Assembly (NCBI GenBank): GCA_963729935.1
Contig: CAVSPW010000011.1
Coordinates: forward strand, 62,001 to 126,000
Direction: 5' to 3'
From: CAIKMD01 sp963729935
GTDB taxonomy: Bacteria > Pseudomonadota > Alphaproteobacteria > ATCC43930 > CGMCC-115725
Length of the DNA stretch: 64,000 bases
Positions 8,294 through 17,844 of this stretch are shown here, in pieces (positions within the stretch are counted from its first letter, which is position 1; each line of letters opens with the position of its first letter). The position numbers and the translations under genes are program-made. A model generated the notes under the pieces. It did not search any database. It was given only the letters and a program-made list of their open reading frames with translations, and had not been told where the DNA came from.

Positions 8294-8349
8294 AAACGGG
8301 CCGGTGCCGCCACGCTGTGGCGCCGGTTCGGCGCGCGGCCCAAAACCTG

Positions 8350-8405
8350 CCAGTTAAGGCAGAAGATTGTTGCAAACATAGGGTTAAGACCCCATCTTTA
8401 ACTGG
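8350..8405. repeat. Nested inverted repeats in the clpP-clpX spacer
   Basis: A perfect 8-base inverted repeat CCAGTTAA (8350-8357) / TTAACTGG (8398-8405) brackets a second palindrome-like element GGGT-TAAG-ACCC at 8381-8392. A -10-like CATAAT follows about 20 bases further on. This could be an operator or a structured mRNA leader controlling clpX. I do not recognise it as a known RNA family, and no T-run follows, so it is not a simple terminator. Confidence 0.4.
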
Positions 8406-8556
8406 TTATTGAGTGCGGGACCGTACATAATGTCAGTTCGATGGCTGTGTCCGGCCCGCCGTCCTTGCCGAAGCCAATCGCCCCGAGATACGGGAGAATA
8501 GGCCGAAACAAGGAACGACGGGATCAGGGCTCCGCCTGGTGGTTCACGGAGAGTCT

Positions 8557-9846
<1,290 letters not shown>

Positions 9847-10050
9847 ACGACCAACGCCCGAACGACAAGCGGGAATGAACCCGCGCGCCACCCGAATACT
9901 GGGGGTGAGAGCGGCCGGGACACGCTGCCCCTTGATCTGCAGCGCAACGCACGCCACCTTATTATAGCGTTTCCCACTGGCACGGCGTTATGCTTGCCGT
10001 AGCCGCGGGGCCGGATTTCCCCCGCCCCGTCTCTTCGAAAAAAGGGTGCC

Positions 10051-12459
10051 ATGCTCGATATTGCCCGCGGTACGCTTTACCCCGTTCTCCCACTCAGGGA
10101 CATCGTCGTTTTTCCGCACATGATCGTGCCGCTCTTCGTCGGCCGCGAAAAGTCCGTGCGGGCGCTTGAAGACGTGATGAAGGATGACAAACAAATTCTT
10201 CTCGTCACGCAAAAGAATGCCGCCCAGGACGATCCGGCCCCCGCCGATATCTATACGGTCGGTACGATCGGGACGGTGCTGCAGCTGCTGAAGCTTCCCG
10301 ACGGCACGGTCAAGGTGCTTGTCGAAGGCGGTCAGCGCGCGCGTATCCTGAGCTTCGCCGAGAACGAGGCGTTTTTTCAGGCGCATGCCGAGACGATCGT
10401 CGAAAAGGTCGGCGATCAGCAGGAGATCGAGGCGCTGGCGCGCACCGCGGTGGCGCAGTTCGAACAATATATAAAGCTCAATAAGAAGATCCCGCCCGAG
10501 GTGCTGGTTTCGATCAACCAGATCGACGAACCGGCGAAGCTCGCCGACACGCTGGCGTCGCATCTCGCGCTCAAGATTGCCGAGAAGCAGGAACTGCTCG
10601 AAATCGAGACGGTTTCCGGGCGGCTCGAGAAGATCTTTGCCCATATGGAAAGCGAGATCGGCGTCTTGCAGGTGGAAAAGCGCATCCGCAGCCGCGTGAA
10701 GCGGCAGATGGAGAAGACGCAGCGCGAGTATTATCTGAACGAGCAGTTGAAGGCGATCCAGAAGGAGCTCGGCGAAGGCGAGGACGGCAAGGACGAGCTC
10801 GCGGAAATCGAGGAGCGCGTCAACAAGACGAAGCTCTCGAAGGAGGCGCGTGACAAGGCCCAAGCCGAGTTGAAGAAGCTGCGGGCCATGAGCCCGATGT
10901 CGGCCGAGGCGACGGTCGTCCGCAACTACCTCGATTGGATTCTGTCGATTCCGTGGCAGCAGCGGACCAAGGTGAAGCGCGATCTGAAAGCCGCCGCGAA
11001 AGTCCTCAACGACGATCATTACGGTCTTGAGAAGGTCAAGGAGCGCATTCTGGAATACCTCGCCGTGCAGCAACGCGTGAAGAAGGTGAAGGGGCCCATC
11101 CTGTGCCTCGTCGGGCCTCCCGGCGTCGGCAAGACTTCGCTCGGCAAATCGATCGCGCACGCCACCGGTCGAAACTTCGTGCGCATGTCGCTGGGCGGCG
11201 TGCGTGACGAGGCGGAAGTCCGCGGCCATCGCCGTACCTATATCGGCTCGATGCCCGGCAAGATCATTCAGGGCATGAAGAAGGCCAAATCGTCGAATCC
11301 GCTGTTCCTTTTGGACGAGGTCGACAAGCTCGGCCAGGATTGGCGCGGCGATCCGAGCTCGGCGCTGCTGGAGGTTCTCGATCCGGAGCAGAATTCCAGC
11401 TTCAACGATCATTATCTCGAGGTCGATTACGACCTTTCCGACGTGATGTTCGTCACCACGGCGAATACGCTGCGCATGCCGCAGCCTTTGCTCGATCGCA
11501 TGGAGCTGATCCGGCTGCCGGGCTACACCGAGGATGAAAAGGTCGAGATCGCCCGCCGCCACCTCATTCCGAAGCAGGTGAAGGCAAACGGTCTCAAGAA
11601 GACCGAGTGGTCGATCACGCCGGACGCGTTGCGCGATCTCATCCGCTATTACACGCGCGAAGCGGGCGTGCGGAATCTCGAGCGGGAGATCGCCAATCTG
11701 GCGCGGAAGTCGATCAAGGACATCCTGGTCAAGCACAAGAAGAAAGTCACGATCACCGTCAAGAACCTTGAGAAATATGCGGGCGTCAGGCGGTATCGCT
11801 ACGGCGAGGTCGAGGAGACCGATCTCGTCGGCGTCACCACCGGCCTGGCCTGGACGGAGGTGGGCGGCGAGCTCTTGACGATCGAGGCCGTGACCGTTCC
11901 CGGCAAGGGTCGTGTCACCGCGACCGGCAAGCTCGGCGACGTGATGAAAGAATCGGTGCAGGCGGCGGAAAGCTACGTCAAATCGCGCAGCATCGCCTTC
12001 GGCATCGTGCCGACCATCTTCGACCGCCGGGACATCCATGTCCACGTGCCCGAGGGCGCGACGCCCAAGGACGGGCCGTCGGCGGGCGTCGCCATGGTCA
12101 CGTCGATCGTTTCGGTTCTGACCGGCATTCCGGTTCGCAAGGACATCGCAATGACCGGCGAGATCACCTTGCGCGGACGGGTTTTACCGATCGGCGGGTT
12201 GAAGGAAAAGCTGCTCGCTGCGTTGCGCGGAGGGCTTACGACGGTGCTGATCCCCAAGGAGAACGAGAAGGATCTTGCCGAAATCCCGGACAATGTGAAA
12301 AAGGGATTGACGATCGTGCCGGTGAATTCGGTCGACGAGCTGTTGAAGCACGCGCTCGTTTCAGCGCCCACGCCGATCGAGTGGACCGAGCCTTCCGATC
12401 GCCCCGCGCCCGCCTTGCCGCGTGAGGTCGAGGACGATCGGCCCGGACTGACGCACTGA
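10051..12459 (+). CDS. lon: Lon (La) ATP-dependent protease
   Basis: An 802-residue cytoplasmic protease, normal for LonA. It has the N-terminal substrate-binding domain (LPLRDIVVFPHMIVPLFVGR), AAA+ module with Walker A GPPGVGKT at 355-362 and Walker B FLLDEVDKL, and a C-terminal serine protease with catalytic Ser677 (PKDGPSAG) and Lys720 (GGLKEK). The lysine is 43 residues after the serine, as in E. coli (679/722). In alphaproteobacteria Lon degrades DnaA, CcrM and other regulators. The gene ends at a strong intrinsic terminator. hspQ, encoding a Lon specificity factor, lies 30 kb downstream in the same window. Confidence 0.98.
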   Translation: MLDIARGTLYPVLPLRDIVVFPHMIVPLFVGREKSVRALEDVMKDDKQILLVTQKNAAQDDPAPADIYTVGTIGTVLQLLKLPDGTVKVLVEGGQRARILSFAENEAFFQAHAETIVEKVGDQQEIEALARTAVAQFEQYIKLNKKIPPEVLVSINQIDEPAKLADTLASHLALKIAEKQELLEIETVSGRLEKIFAHMESEIGVLQVEKRIRSRVKRQMEKTQREYYLNEQLKAIQKELGEGEDGKDELAEIEERVNKTKLSKEARDKAQAELKKLRAMSPMSAEATVVRNYLDWILSIPWQQRTKVKRDLKAAAKVLNDDHYGLEKVKERILEYLAVQQRVKKVKGPILCLVGPPGVGKTSLGKSIAHATGRNFVRMSLGGVRDEAEVRGHRRTYIGSMPGKIIQGMKKAKSSNPLFLLDEVDKLGQDWRGDPSSALLEVLDPEQNSSFNDHYLEVDYDLSDVMFVTTANTLRMPQPLLDRMELIRLPGYTEDEKVEIARRHLIPKQVKANGLKKTEWSITPDALRDLIRYYTREAGVRNLEREIANLARKSIKDILVKHKKKVTITVKNLEKYAGVRRYRYGEVEETDLVGVTTGLAWTEVGGELLTIEAVTVPGKGRVTATGKLGDVMKESVQAAESYVKSRSIAFGIVPTIFDRRDIHVHVPEGATPKDGPSAGVAMVTSIVSVLTGIPVRKDIAMTGEITLRGRVLPIGGLKEKLLAALRGGLTTVLIPKENEKDLAEIPDNVKKGLTIVPVNSVDELLKHALVSAPTPIEWTEPSDRPAPALPREVEDDRPGLTH

Positions 12460-12476
12460 TTAAATCTTGACAAAGC

Positions 12477-12512
12477 AACGCCGTCATCCCCGAGGATGAC
12501 GGCGTTTTTTTT
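12477..12512 (+). terminator. Rho-independent terminator after lon
   Basis: A perfect 13-base stem (AACGCCGTCATCC / GGATGACGGCGTT) with a CCGA tetraloop, followed by eight Ts (12505-12512). It is the clearest terminator in the window, located 18 bases after the lon stop codon. Confidence 0.95.
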
Positions 12513-12537
12513 GCCCGTCGGAATTTTCGGGCCGAGA

Positions 12538-12567
12538 TTGACGCGTCCAAGACGTGCGATCTACACT
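12538..12567 (+). promoter_or_regulatory. Sigma-70 type promoter of the HU gene
   Basis: TTGACG, 18 bases, then TACACT, located between the lon terminator and the HU start codon. It gives a leader of about 40 bases. HU needs its own promoter because the terminator isolates it from lon. Confidence 0.6.
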
Positions 12568-12616
12568 CTTCGCCGGTATCGGGATGTCGTTGAAGAATGA
12601 CAATGGGGAGTCGCCA

Positions 12617-12889
12617 GTGAACAGGAACGAACTCGTTGACGCCGTGGCCGCAACGACCAGTATGACGAAGGCGGACGCGGCAAATGCCGTCGACGCCGTG
12701 CTCGATGCGATCACCGCAGCTTTGAAAAGCGGCAACGAGGTACGGCTTGCGGGCTTCGGCACCTTCATTGTGGCGAATCGCGCCGCGAGTGAGGGCCGCA
12801 ATCCCCGCACCGGCGAGAAGATCCAGATTCCCGCGTCGAAACTGCCGAAGTTCCGCGCCGGCAAGGGCCTAAAAGACGCGGTGCAATGA
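12617..12889 (+). CDS. hup: DNA-binding protein HU
   Basis: A 90-residue histone-like DNA-bending protein of the nucleoid. It has the HU fold signature: N-terminal helices MNRNELVDAVA, the GFGTF beta turn, and the DNA-clasping arm GRNPRTGEKIQIPAS with the intercalating proline. It starts with GTG at 12617, preceded six bases upstream by GGGGAG; this gives the exact family length. Upstream codons in the same frame do not resemble HU. tRNA-Val begins 22 bases after the stop codon and is likely cotranscribed. Confidence 0.95.
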   Translation: MNRNELVDAVAATTSMTKADAANAVDAVLDAITAALKSGNEVRLAGFGTFIVANRAASEGRNPRTGEKIQIPASKLPKFRAGKGLKDAVQ

Positions 12890-12911
12890 CGGGCGACGCG
12901 AACCCGCCTTG

Positions 12912-12986
12912 GGGCGATTAGCTCAGCGGTAGAGCACCTCGTTTACACCGAGGGGGTCGGAGGTTCGAAACCTTCATCGCCCACCA
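12912..12986 (+). tRNA. tRNA-Val (anticodon TAC)
   Basis: Acceptor GGGCGAT pairs with ATCGCCC, D-arm TAGCTCAGCGGTAGAGCA, anticodon stem CCTCG/CGAGG with loop TTTACAC, T-arm GGAGG-TTCGAAA-CCTTC, then A73 and an encoded CCA. The anticodon TAC reads valine GUN codons. Confidence 0.97.
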
Positions 12987-13064
12987 CGGCTTTCCGGTCG
13001 CGCGGCCGAACTTCACCTGTCGAAAACGGTCTGATCACCCGGTTGAACGGCCGGGCTCGTGCGC

Positions 13065-13093
13065 TTGACACTCCAAATTGCGCGGAGTACGAG
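13065..13093 (+). promoter_or_regulatory. Promoter for tRNA-Asp, possibly also nuo
   Basis: A consensus -35 TTGACA (13065-13070), 17-base spacer, and a poor -10 TACGAG. It would start RNA about 20 bases before tRNA-Asp. No terminator or second clear promoter separates tRNA-Asp from nuoA, so it may also drive the respiratory operon. Confidence 0.5.
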
Positions 13094-13118
13094 TGACCGT
13101 CGCGGCGAGCGTGCTCCC

Positions 13119-13195
<77 letters not shown>

Positions 13196-13233
13196 CCTCG
13201 GGTCGTAAGGGTCTCGGTCAGGGTGCAACAGCG

Positions 13234-13599
13234 ATGGACAGTCTGCTTCGCGAGTATCTGGCCATCCTGATTTTCATCGGAATCGCCGTTGGACTCGCGG
13301 TCGTTATCGTCCTTGCGTCTTTCATCGTCGCGCGTCAGCGTCCGGATTCGGAGAAGCTGTCGCCCTATGAATGCGGCTTCGAGCCTTTTGCCGACGCGCG
13401 CAACAAGTTCGATGTCCGGTTCTATCTGGTCGCGATCCTTTTCATCATCTTCGATCTCGAGGTCGCATTCCTCTTCCCCTGGGCCGTCGCGCTCGGCTCG
13501 ATCGGCGTTTTCGGCTTCTGGTCGATGATGGCGTTCCTGTTCGTGCTGACGGTGGGCTTCGTCTATGAATGGAAGAAGGGGGCCCTGGAATGGGAATAG
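13234..13599 (+). CDS. nuoA: NADH-quinone oxidoreductase subunit A
   Basis: A 121-residue membrane subunit of complex I with three transmembrane helices. The conserved loop after the first helix reads LSPYECGFEPFADARNKFDV, containing the cysteine that becomes accessible in the deactive enzyme. It is the first gene of a complete fourteen-gene nuo operon. Its last codons overlap nuoB by ten bases. Confidence 0.97.
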   Translation: MDSLLREYLAILIFIGIAVGLAVVIVLASFIVARQRPDSEKLSPYECGFEPFADARNKFDVRFYLVAILFIIFDLEVAFLFPWAVALGSIGVFGFWSMMAFLFVLTVGFVYEWKKGALEWE

Positions 13600-14105
13600 A
13601 CGCTCCCTCCCAGGACCTTTTGCTGCGGCAAATGGGCGAAGAGATTCAGGATAAGGGTTTCGTCGTCGCGCAGCTCGACAAGCTGGTGAATTGGGCGCGC
13701 AGCGGTTCGCTCTGGCCGATGACCTTCGGTCTCGCCTGCTGCGCGGTCGAGATGATGCATAGCGCCGCCAGCCGCTACGACCTCGATCGATTCGGTGTGG
13801 TTTTCCGTCCCAGCCCGCGCCAATCCGACGTGATGATCGTCGCCGGAACCTTGACCAACAAAATGGCGCCGGCCCTGCGCAAGGTCTACGATCAAATGGC
13901 CGAACCGCGCTGGGTCATTTCGATGGGCTCCTGCGCGAATGGCGGGGGCTATTACCATTATTCCTATTCGGTGGTGCGCGGCTGCGATCGCATCGTTCCG
14001 GTGGACATCTATGTGCCGGGCTGCCCGCCGACCGCCGAGGCGCTGCTCTACGGCATCCTACAGCTTCAGAAAAAGATCAATCGCCAGCGCGTCTTCGCGC
14101 GTTAG
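13590..14105 (+). CDS. nuoB: NADH-quinone oxidoreductase subunit B
   Basis: A 171-residue peripheral-arm subunit carrying iron-sulfur cluster N2, the last electron carrier before quinone. Cluster ligands are visible as tandem cysteines in FGLACCAVEMM, one in GSCANGGG, and one in YVPGCPPTAE. The ATG at 13590 lies inside the end of nuoA after AAGGGGG. An upstream in-frame ATG at 13569 would add seven residues without family support. Confidence 0.97.
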   Translation: MGIDAPSQDLLLRQMGEEIQDKGFVVAQLDKLVNWARSGSLWPMTFGLACCAVEMMHSAASRYDLDRFGVVFRPSPRQSDVMIVAGTLTNKMAPALRKVYDQMAEPRWVISMGSCANGGGYYHYSYSVVRGCDRIVPVDIYVPGCPPTAEALLYGILQLQKKINRQRVFAR

Positions 14106-14113
14106 GATCGACG

Positions 14114-14728
14114 ATGACCGAGCCGCTCAGGACTGTTGGTGACCATATCGCGCAAGCCTTTCCGCAGGAGATCACCGGGAGTGCGATCGCCTATGGAGAA
14201 TTGACGATCGAGGTGCGGCGCGAAGCGGTCACGCGTGTCCTTGGCTTCTTGCGCGACGATCCGAAATGCCTCTTTCAGGTGCTGATCGATATCTGCGGCG
14301 TCGATCATCCCGAACGGCCCGAGCGTTTCGACGTCGTCTACAATCTCTTGAGCATCAAGAACAATCAGCGCGTGCGGGTGAAGACGACCGCGGGCGAGGA
14401 AACCCCGGTGCCGACGGCCACGGGTCTGTTCAGCGCGGCCGGATGGTTTGAGCGCGAAGCCTGGGATCTCTACGGCATCTACTTCGCCGATCATCCGGAT
14501 TTGCGCCGGCTGCTCACCGATTACGGCTTCGAGGGTCATCCGCTGCGCAAGGATTTCCCGCTCACGGGCTATGTCGAAGTGCGCTACGACGAAGAACAGA
14601 AGCGCGTCGTCTACGAGCCCGTGAAGCTCAAACAGGAATTTCGCAGTTTCGACTTCATGTCGCCCTGGGAAGGGATGAGCCACATCCTGCCGGGCGACGA
14701 GAAGGCGACGGGCGGAGCGGATAAATGA
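14114..14728 (+). CDS. nuoC: NADH-quinone oxidoreductase subunit C
   Basis: A 204-residue hydrophilic subunit (30-kDa type). The signature is intact: EREAWDLYGIYFADHPDLRR and the GHPLRKDFPLTGY segment. It is not fused to NuoD, unlike in E. coli, which is the usual alphaproteobacterial state. The stop overlaps the nuoD start as ATGA. The C-terminal FRSFDFMSPWEG contacts NuoD. Confidence 0.97.
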   Translation: MTEPLRTVGDHIAQAFPQEITGSAIAYGELTIEVRREAVTRVLGFLRDDPKCLFQVLIDICGVDHPERPERFDVVYNLLSIKNNQRVRVKTTAGEETPVPTATGLFSAAGWFEREAWDLYGIYFADHPDLRRLLTDYGFEGHPLRKDFPLTGYVEVRYDEEQKRVVYEPVKLKQEFRSFDFMSPWEGMSHILPGDEKATGGADK

Positions 14729-15939
14729 GCGCCGACGGCACCGCCGCCGCGCCGGCCGCCAACGCGCAAGCCCTGATCAAAAGCTTCACGATGAATTTCG
14801 GCCCGCAGCATCCGGCGGCGCATGGCGTGCTTCGCCTCGTGCTCGAGATGGACGGCGAGGTCGTGGAGCGAGCCGACCCCCATATCGGGCTCTTGCATCG
14901 CGGTACCGAGAAGCTGATCGAATACAAGACCTACCTCCAGGCCGTCCCTTATTTCGACCGGCTCGACTACGTCTCGCCCATGTGCCAGGAACACGCCTAT
15001 GCTCTGGCGGTCGAGAAACTTCTCGGCATCGATCCGCCGCCGCGCGCCAAGATGATCCGCGTTCTCTTCGCCGAGATTACGCGCATCCTCAATCATCTGT
15101 TGAACCTGACCGCGTTCGCCCTCGATGTCGGCGCGATCACGCCTCTGCTTTGGGGCTTCGAAGAGCGCGAGAAGCTGATGGAGTTCTACGAGCGCGTGTC
15201 GGGCGCGCGCCTCCATTCGGCTTATTTCCGTCCCGGCGGGGTGCAGCAGGATTTGCCGGCGGGTTTGATCGACGATATCTACGCCTTCATCGAGCAATTC
15301 CCGCCGCGCGTCGATGATCTGGAACACCTCTTGACCGAGAACCGGGTCTTCAAGCAGCGCACGGTCGATATCGGCGTCGTCAGCGCCAAGGATGCGCTCG
15401 ACTGGGGATTCAGCGGGCCGATGCTGCGCAGCTCGGGCGTTCCTTGGGATTTGCGCAAGGCGCAGCCCTATGATTCCTACGAACAGATGGATTTCGACAT
15501 TCCCATCGGCAAGAACGGCGATTGCTGGGATCGCTACCTTGTCCGCATGGAAGAGATGCGCCAATCACTGCGGATCATGAAGCAGGCGCTCGACCAGATG
15601 CCCGCGGGGCCGGTTCGGGTCAACGACCGCAAGGTGATGCCGCCGCCGCGCGGCGAGATGAAATCCTCGATGGAAGCGCTGATCCATCACTTCAAGCTCT
15701 ATACCGAGGGCTATCACGTGCCCGCCGGCGCGACCTATACGGCGGTCGAGGCGCCCAAAGGCGAATTCGGCGTCTATCTCGTCGCCGACGGCAGCAACCG
15801 GCCCTATCGCTGCAAGATTCGGGCGCCCGGCTTTGCCTTTCTCCAAGGCCTCGATTTCATGTCGCGCGGGCACATGCTCGCGGATCTGGTGGCAATCATC
15901 GGCTCCATGGACATCGTGTTCGGCGAGGTCGACCGATGA
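14725..15939 (+). CDS. nuoD: NADH-quinone oxidoreductase subunit D
   Basis: A 404-residue (49-kDa type) subunit that forms the quinone-binding cavity with NuoB. The conserved NFGPQHPAAHGVLRL contains the quinone-headgroup histidine, and HRGTEKLIEYKTY and the C-terminal DIVFGEVDR are present. A short Ala-rich N-terminal extension precedes the core. The end overlaps nuoE (ATGA). Confidence 0.98.
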   Translation: MSADGTAAAPAANAQALIKSFTMNFGPQHPAAHGVLRLVLEMDGEVVERADPHIGLLHRGTEKLIEYKTYLQAVPYFDRLDYVSPMCQEHAYALAVEKLLGIDPPPRAKMIRVLFAEITRILNHLLNLTAFALDVGAITPLLWGFEEREKLMEFYERVSGARLHSAYFRPGGVQQDLPAGLIDDIYAFIEQFPPRVDDLEHLLTENRVFKQRTVDIGVVSAKDALDWGFSGPMLRSSGVPWDLRKAQPYDSYEQMDFDIPIGKNGDCWDRYLVRMEEMRQSLRIMKQALDQMPAGPVRVNDRKVMPPPRGEMKSSMEALIHHFKLYTEGYHVPAGATYTAVEAPKGEFGVYLVADGSNRPYRCKIRAPGFAFLQGLDFMSRGHMLADLVAIIGSMDIVFGEVDR

Positions 15940-16547
15940 GCGAAGCGAACAATCTCGGACCCGTCGCTCAGCCGGCGAGCTTTGCCTTTACGCCCGAGAA
16001 CCGCGCCAAGGCCGATGCGTATATCGTCAAATATCCGCCCGGCCGTCAGGCGAGCGCGGTGTTGTCGCTGCTCTATCTGGCGCAGGATCAGCACGACAAT
16101 TGGGTCCCGCGGGCGGCGATGGATCACATTGCCGAAATCCTCTCGATGCCGCCCATCCGCGTCTACGAGGTCGCGAGCTTCTACACGATGTTCAATCTCC
16201 GGCCCGTGGGCCGCCACTTCCTTCAGATTTGCACGACGACGCCGTGCTGGCTCAGAGGTTCGGACGCGGTGGTCGAGGCGTGCAAGAAGAAACTCGGCAT
16301 CGATATCGGCGAGACCACGCCGGACAAGAAATTCACCTTGCTGGAAGTCGAATGTCTCGGCGCCTGCGTCAACGCGCCGGTCGTCCAGGTGAACAACGCC
16401 GATTTCTACGAAGATCTCGACGGTCCCGCGACCGAGAAGCTGATTGATGCGTTGTCGCGCGGCGAGAAGCCGCCCAAGGGCTCGGTGACCGGCCGCCAGG
16501 GCTCGGCGCCGGCAGGCGGGCCGACGACCTTGACGGAGTTGAAGTGA
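15936..16547 (+). CDS. nuoE: NADH-quinone oxidoreductase subunit E
   Basis: A 203-residue (24-kDa type) subunit with [2Fe-2S] cluster N1a in a thioredoxin-like fold. Ligands are CTTTPCWLRG and ECLGACVNAP. The start at 15936 overlaps the nuoD stop. A Gly/Pro/Lys-rich tail of about 35 residues (EKPPKGSVTGRQ onward) after the core is longer than in E. coli NuoE but common in alphaproteobacteria. Confidence 0.97.
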   Translation: MSEANNLGPVAQPASFAFTPENRAKADAYIVKYPPGRQASAVLSLLYLAQDQHDNWVPRAAMDHIAEILSMPPIRVYEVASFYTMFNLRPVGRHFLQICTTTPCWLRGSDAVVEACKKKLGIDIGETTPDKKFTLLEVECLGACVNAPVVQVNNADFYEDLDGPATEKLIDALSRGEKPPKGSVTGRQGSAPAGGPTTLTELK

Positions 16548-17833
16548 TGCTCGCCGACAAGGATCGGATCTTCACCAATCTCTACGGCCAGCACGACGCC
16601 GGTCTCGCCGGTGCGCGCGCGCGCGGCGATTGGGACGGCACGAAAGAGCTGATCCTCAAGGGCCGCGACTGGATCGTGAACGAGGTCAAGGCGTCGGGCT
16701 TGCGCGGCCGCGGCGGCGCGGGTTTCCCAACGGGCCTCAAATGGTCCTTCATGCCCAAGACCGGCGACCGGCCGCGCTACCTCGTGGTCAATGCCGACGA
16801 GAGCGAGCCCGGAACCTGCAAGGATCGCGACATCATCCGCAACGATCCGCACAAGCTTGTCGAAGGCTGTCTCTTGGCAAGCGTCGGCATGGGCGCGACC
16901 GCTTGCTACATTTATATCCGCGGCGAGTTCTACAACGAGGCGCGCGCCCTCCAATCCGCGATCGAGGAGGCCTACGCGGCCGGGCTCCTCGGCAAGAACG
17001 CTTGCGGCTCGGGCTATGACCTCGAGCTGTATCTCCATCGCGGCGCCGGCGCATATATCTGCGGCGAGGAGATGGCGCTCCTCGAATCGCTCGAAGGCCG
17101 CAAGGGCCAGCCGCGTCTGAAGCCGCCTTTCCCCGCCGGTGTCGGGCTTTATGGCTGTCCGACCACGGTCAACAATGTGGAAAGCATCGCGGTCGCACCA
17201 ACCATTCTGCGGCGCGGGGCGAGCTGGTTTTCCGGCATCGGGCGGCCCAAGAACGAGGGCACGAAGGTCTTCTGCATCTCGGGCCATGTCGAAAAGCCGT
17301 GCAACGTCGAAGACGCCATGGGCATTCCGCTCCGAGAGCTGATCGAACGCCATGCGGGCGGCGTCCGTGGCGGCTGGGACAATCTTCTGGCCATCATTCC
17401 GGGCGGCGCTTCGGTGCCGGTTCTGCCCAAAGAGATCTGCGATACGGTTCTGATGGATTTCGACGCGCTGCGCGAGGTCAAGAGCGGGCTTGGTACGGCG
17501 GCCGTCATCGTCATGGACAAATCGACCGACATCATCAAGGCGATCGCGCGGCTTTCCCAATTCTACAAACATGAAAGCTGCGGGCAGTGCACGCCTTGCC
17601 GCGAGGGCACCGGCTGGCTGTGGCGCGTGATGGAGCGCATGGTGAAGGGCAATGCTTCGGTCGAGGAGATCGACATGCTGCTCGAAGTCACTTACGAAAT
17701 CGAGGGTCACACGATCTGCGCGCTGGGCGACGCCGCGGCCTGGCCGGTTCAGGGCTTGATCCGGCATTTCCGCCCCGAGATGGAGCGTCGGATCGCCCAA
17801 TATCGCAAGGATGCGTCCGCGCGCGCCGCCTGA
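16547..17833 (+). CDS. nuoF: NADH-quinone oxidoreductase subunit F
   Basis: A 428-residue (51-kDa type) subunit that oxidises NADH with FMN and cluster N3. The NADH/FMN site is GRGGAGFPTGLKW and VNADESEPGTCKDRD. N3 ligands are SCGQCTPCREGTGW, with the fourth cysteine in HTICALGDAAAW. The ATG at 16547 follows GGAG eight bases upstream and overlaps the nuoE stop as TGATG. Confidence 0.98.
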   Translation: MLADKDRIFTNLYGQHDAGLAGARARGDWDGTKELILKGRDWIVNEVKASGLRGRGGAGFPTGLKWSFMPKTGDRPRYLVVNADESEPGTCKDRDIIRNDPHKLVEGCLLASVGMGATACYIYIRGEFYNEARALQSAIEEAYAAGLLGKNACGSGYDLELYLHRGAGAYICGEEMALLESLEGRKGQPRLKPPFPAGVGLYGCPTTVNNVESIAVAPTILRRGASWFSGIGRPKNEGTKVFCISGHVEKPCNVEDAMGIPLRELIERHAGGVRGGWDNLLAIIPGGASVPVLPKEICDTVLMDFDALREVKSGLGTAAVIVMDKSTDIIKAIARLSQFYKHESCGQCTPCREGTGWLWRVMERMVKGNASVEEIDMLLEVTYEIEGHTICALGDAAAWPVQGLIRHFRPEMERRIAQYRKDASARAA

Positions 17834-17844
17834 GGAACAGACGC

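Noticed and set aside
9870..10050. Sigma-32 heat-shock promoter in front of lon
   Set aside because: CTTGAT and CCTTATTATAG are present, but the spacing between them is several bases too long for the known consensus.
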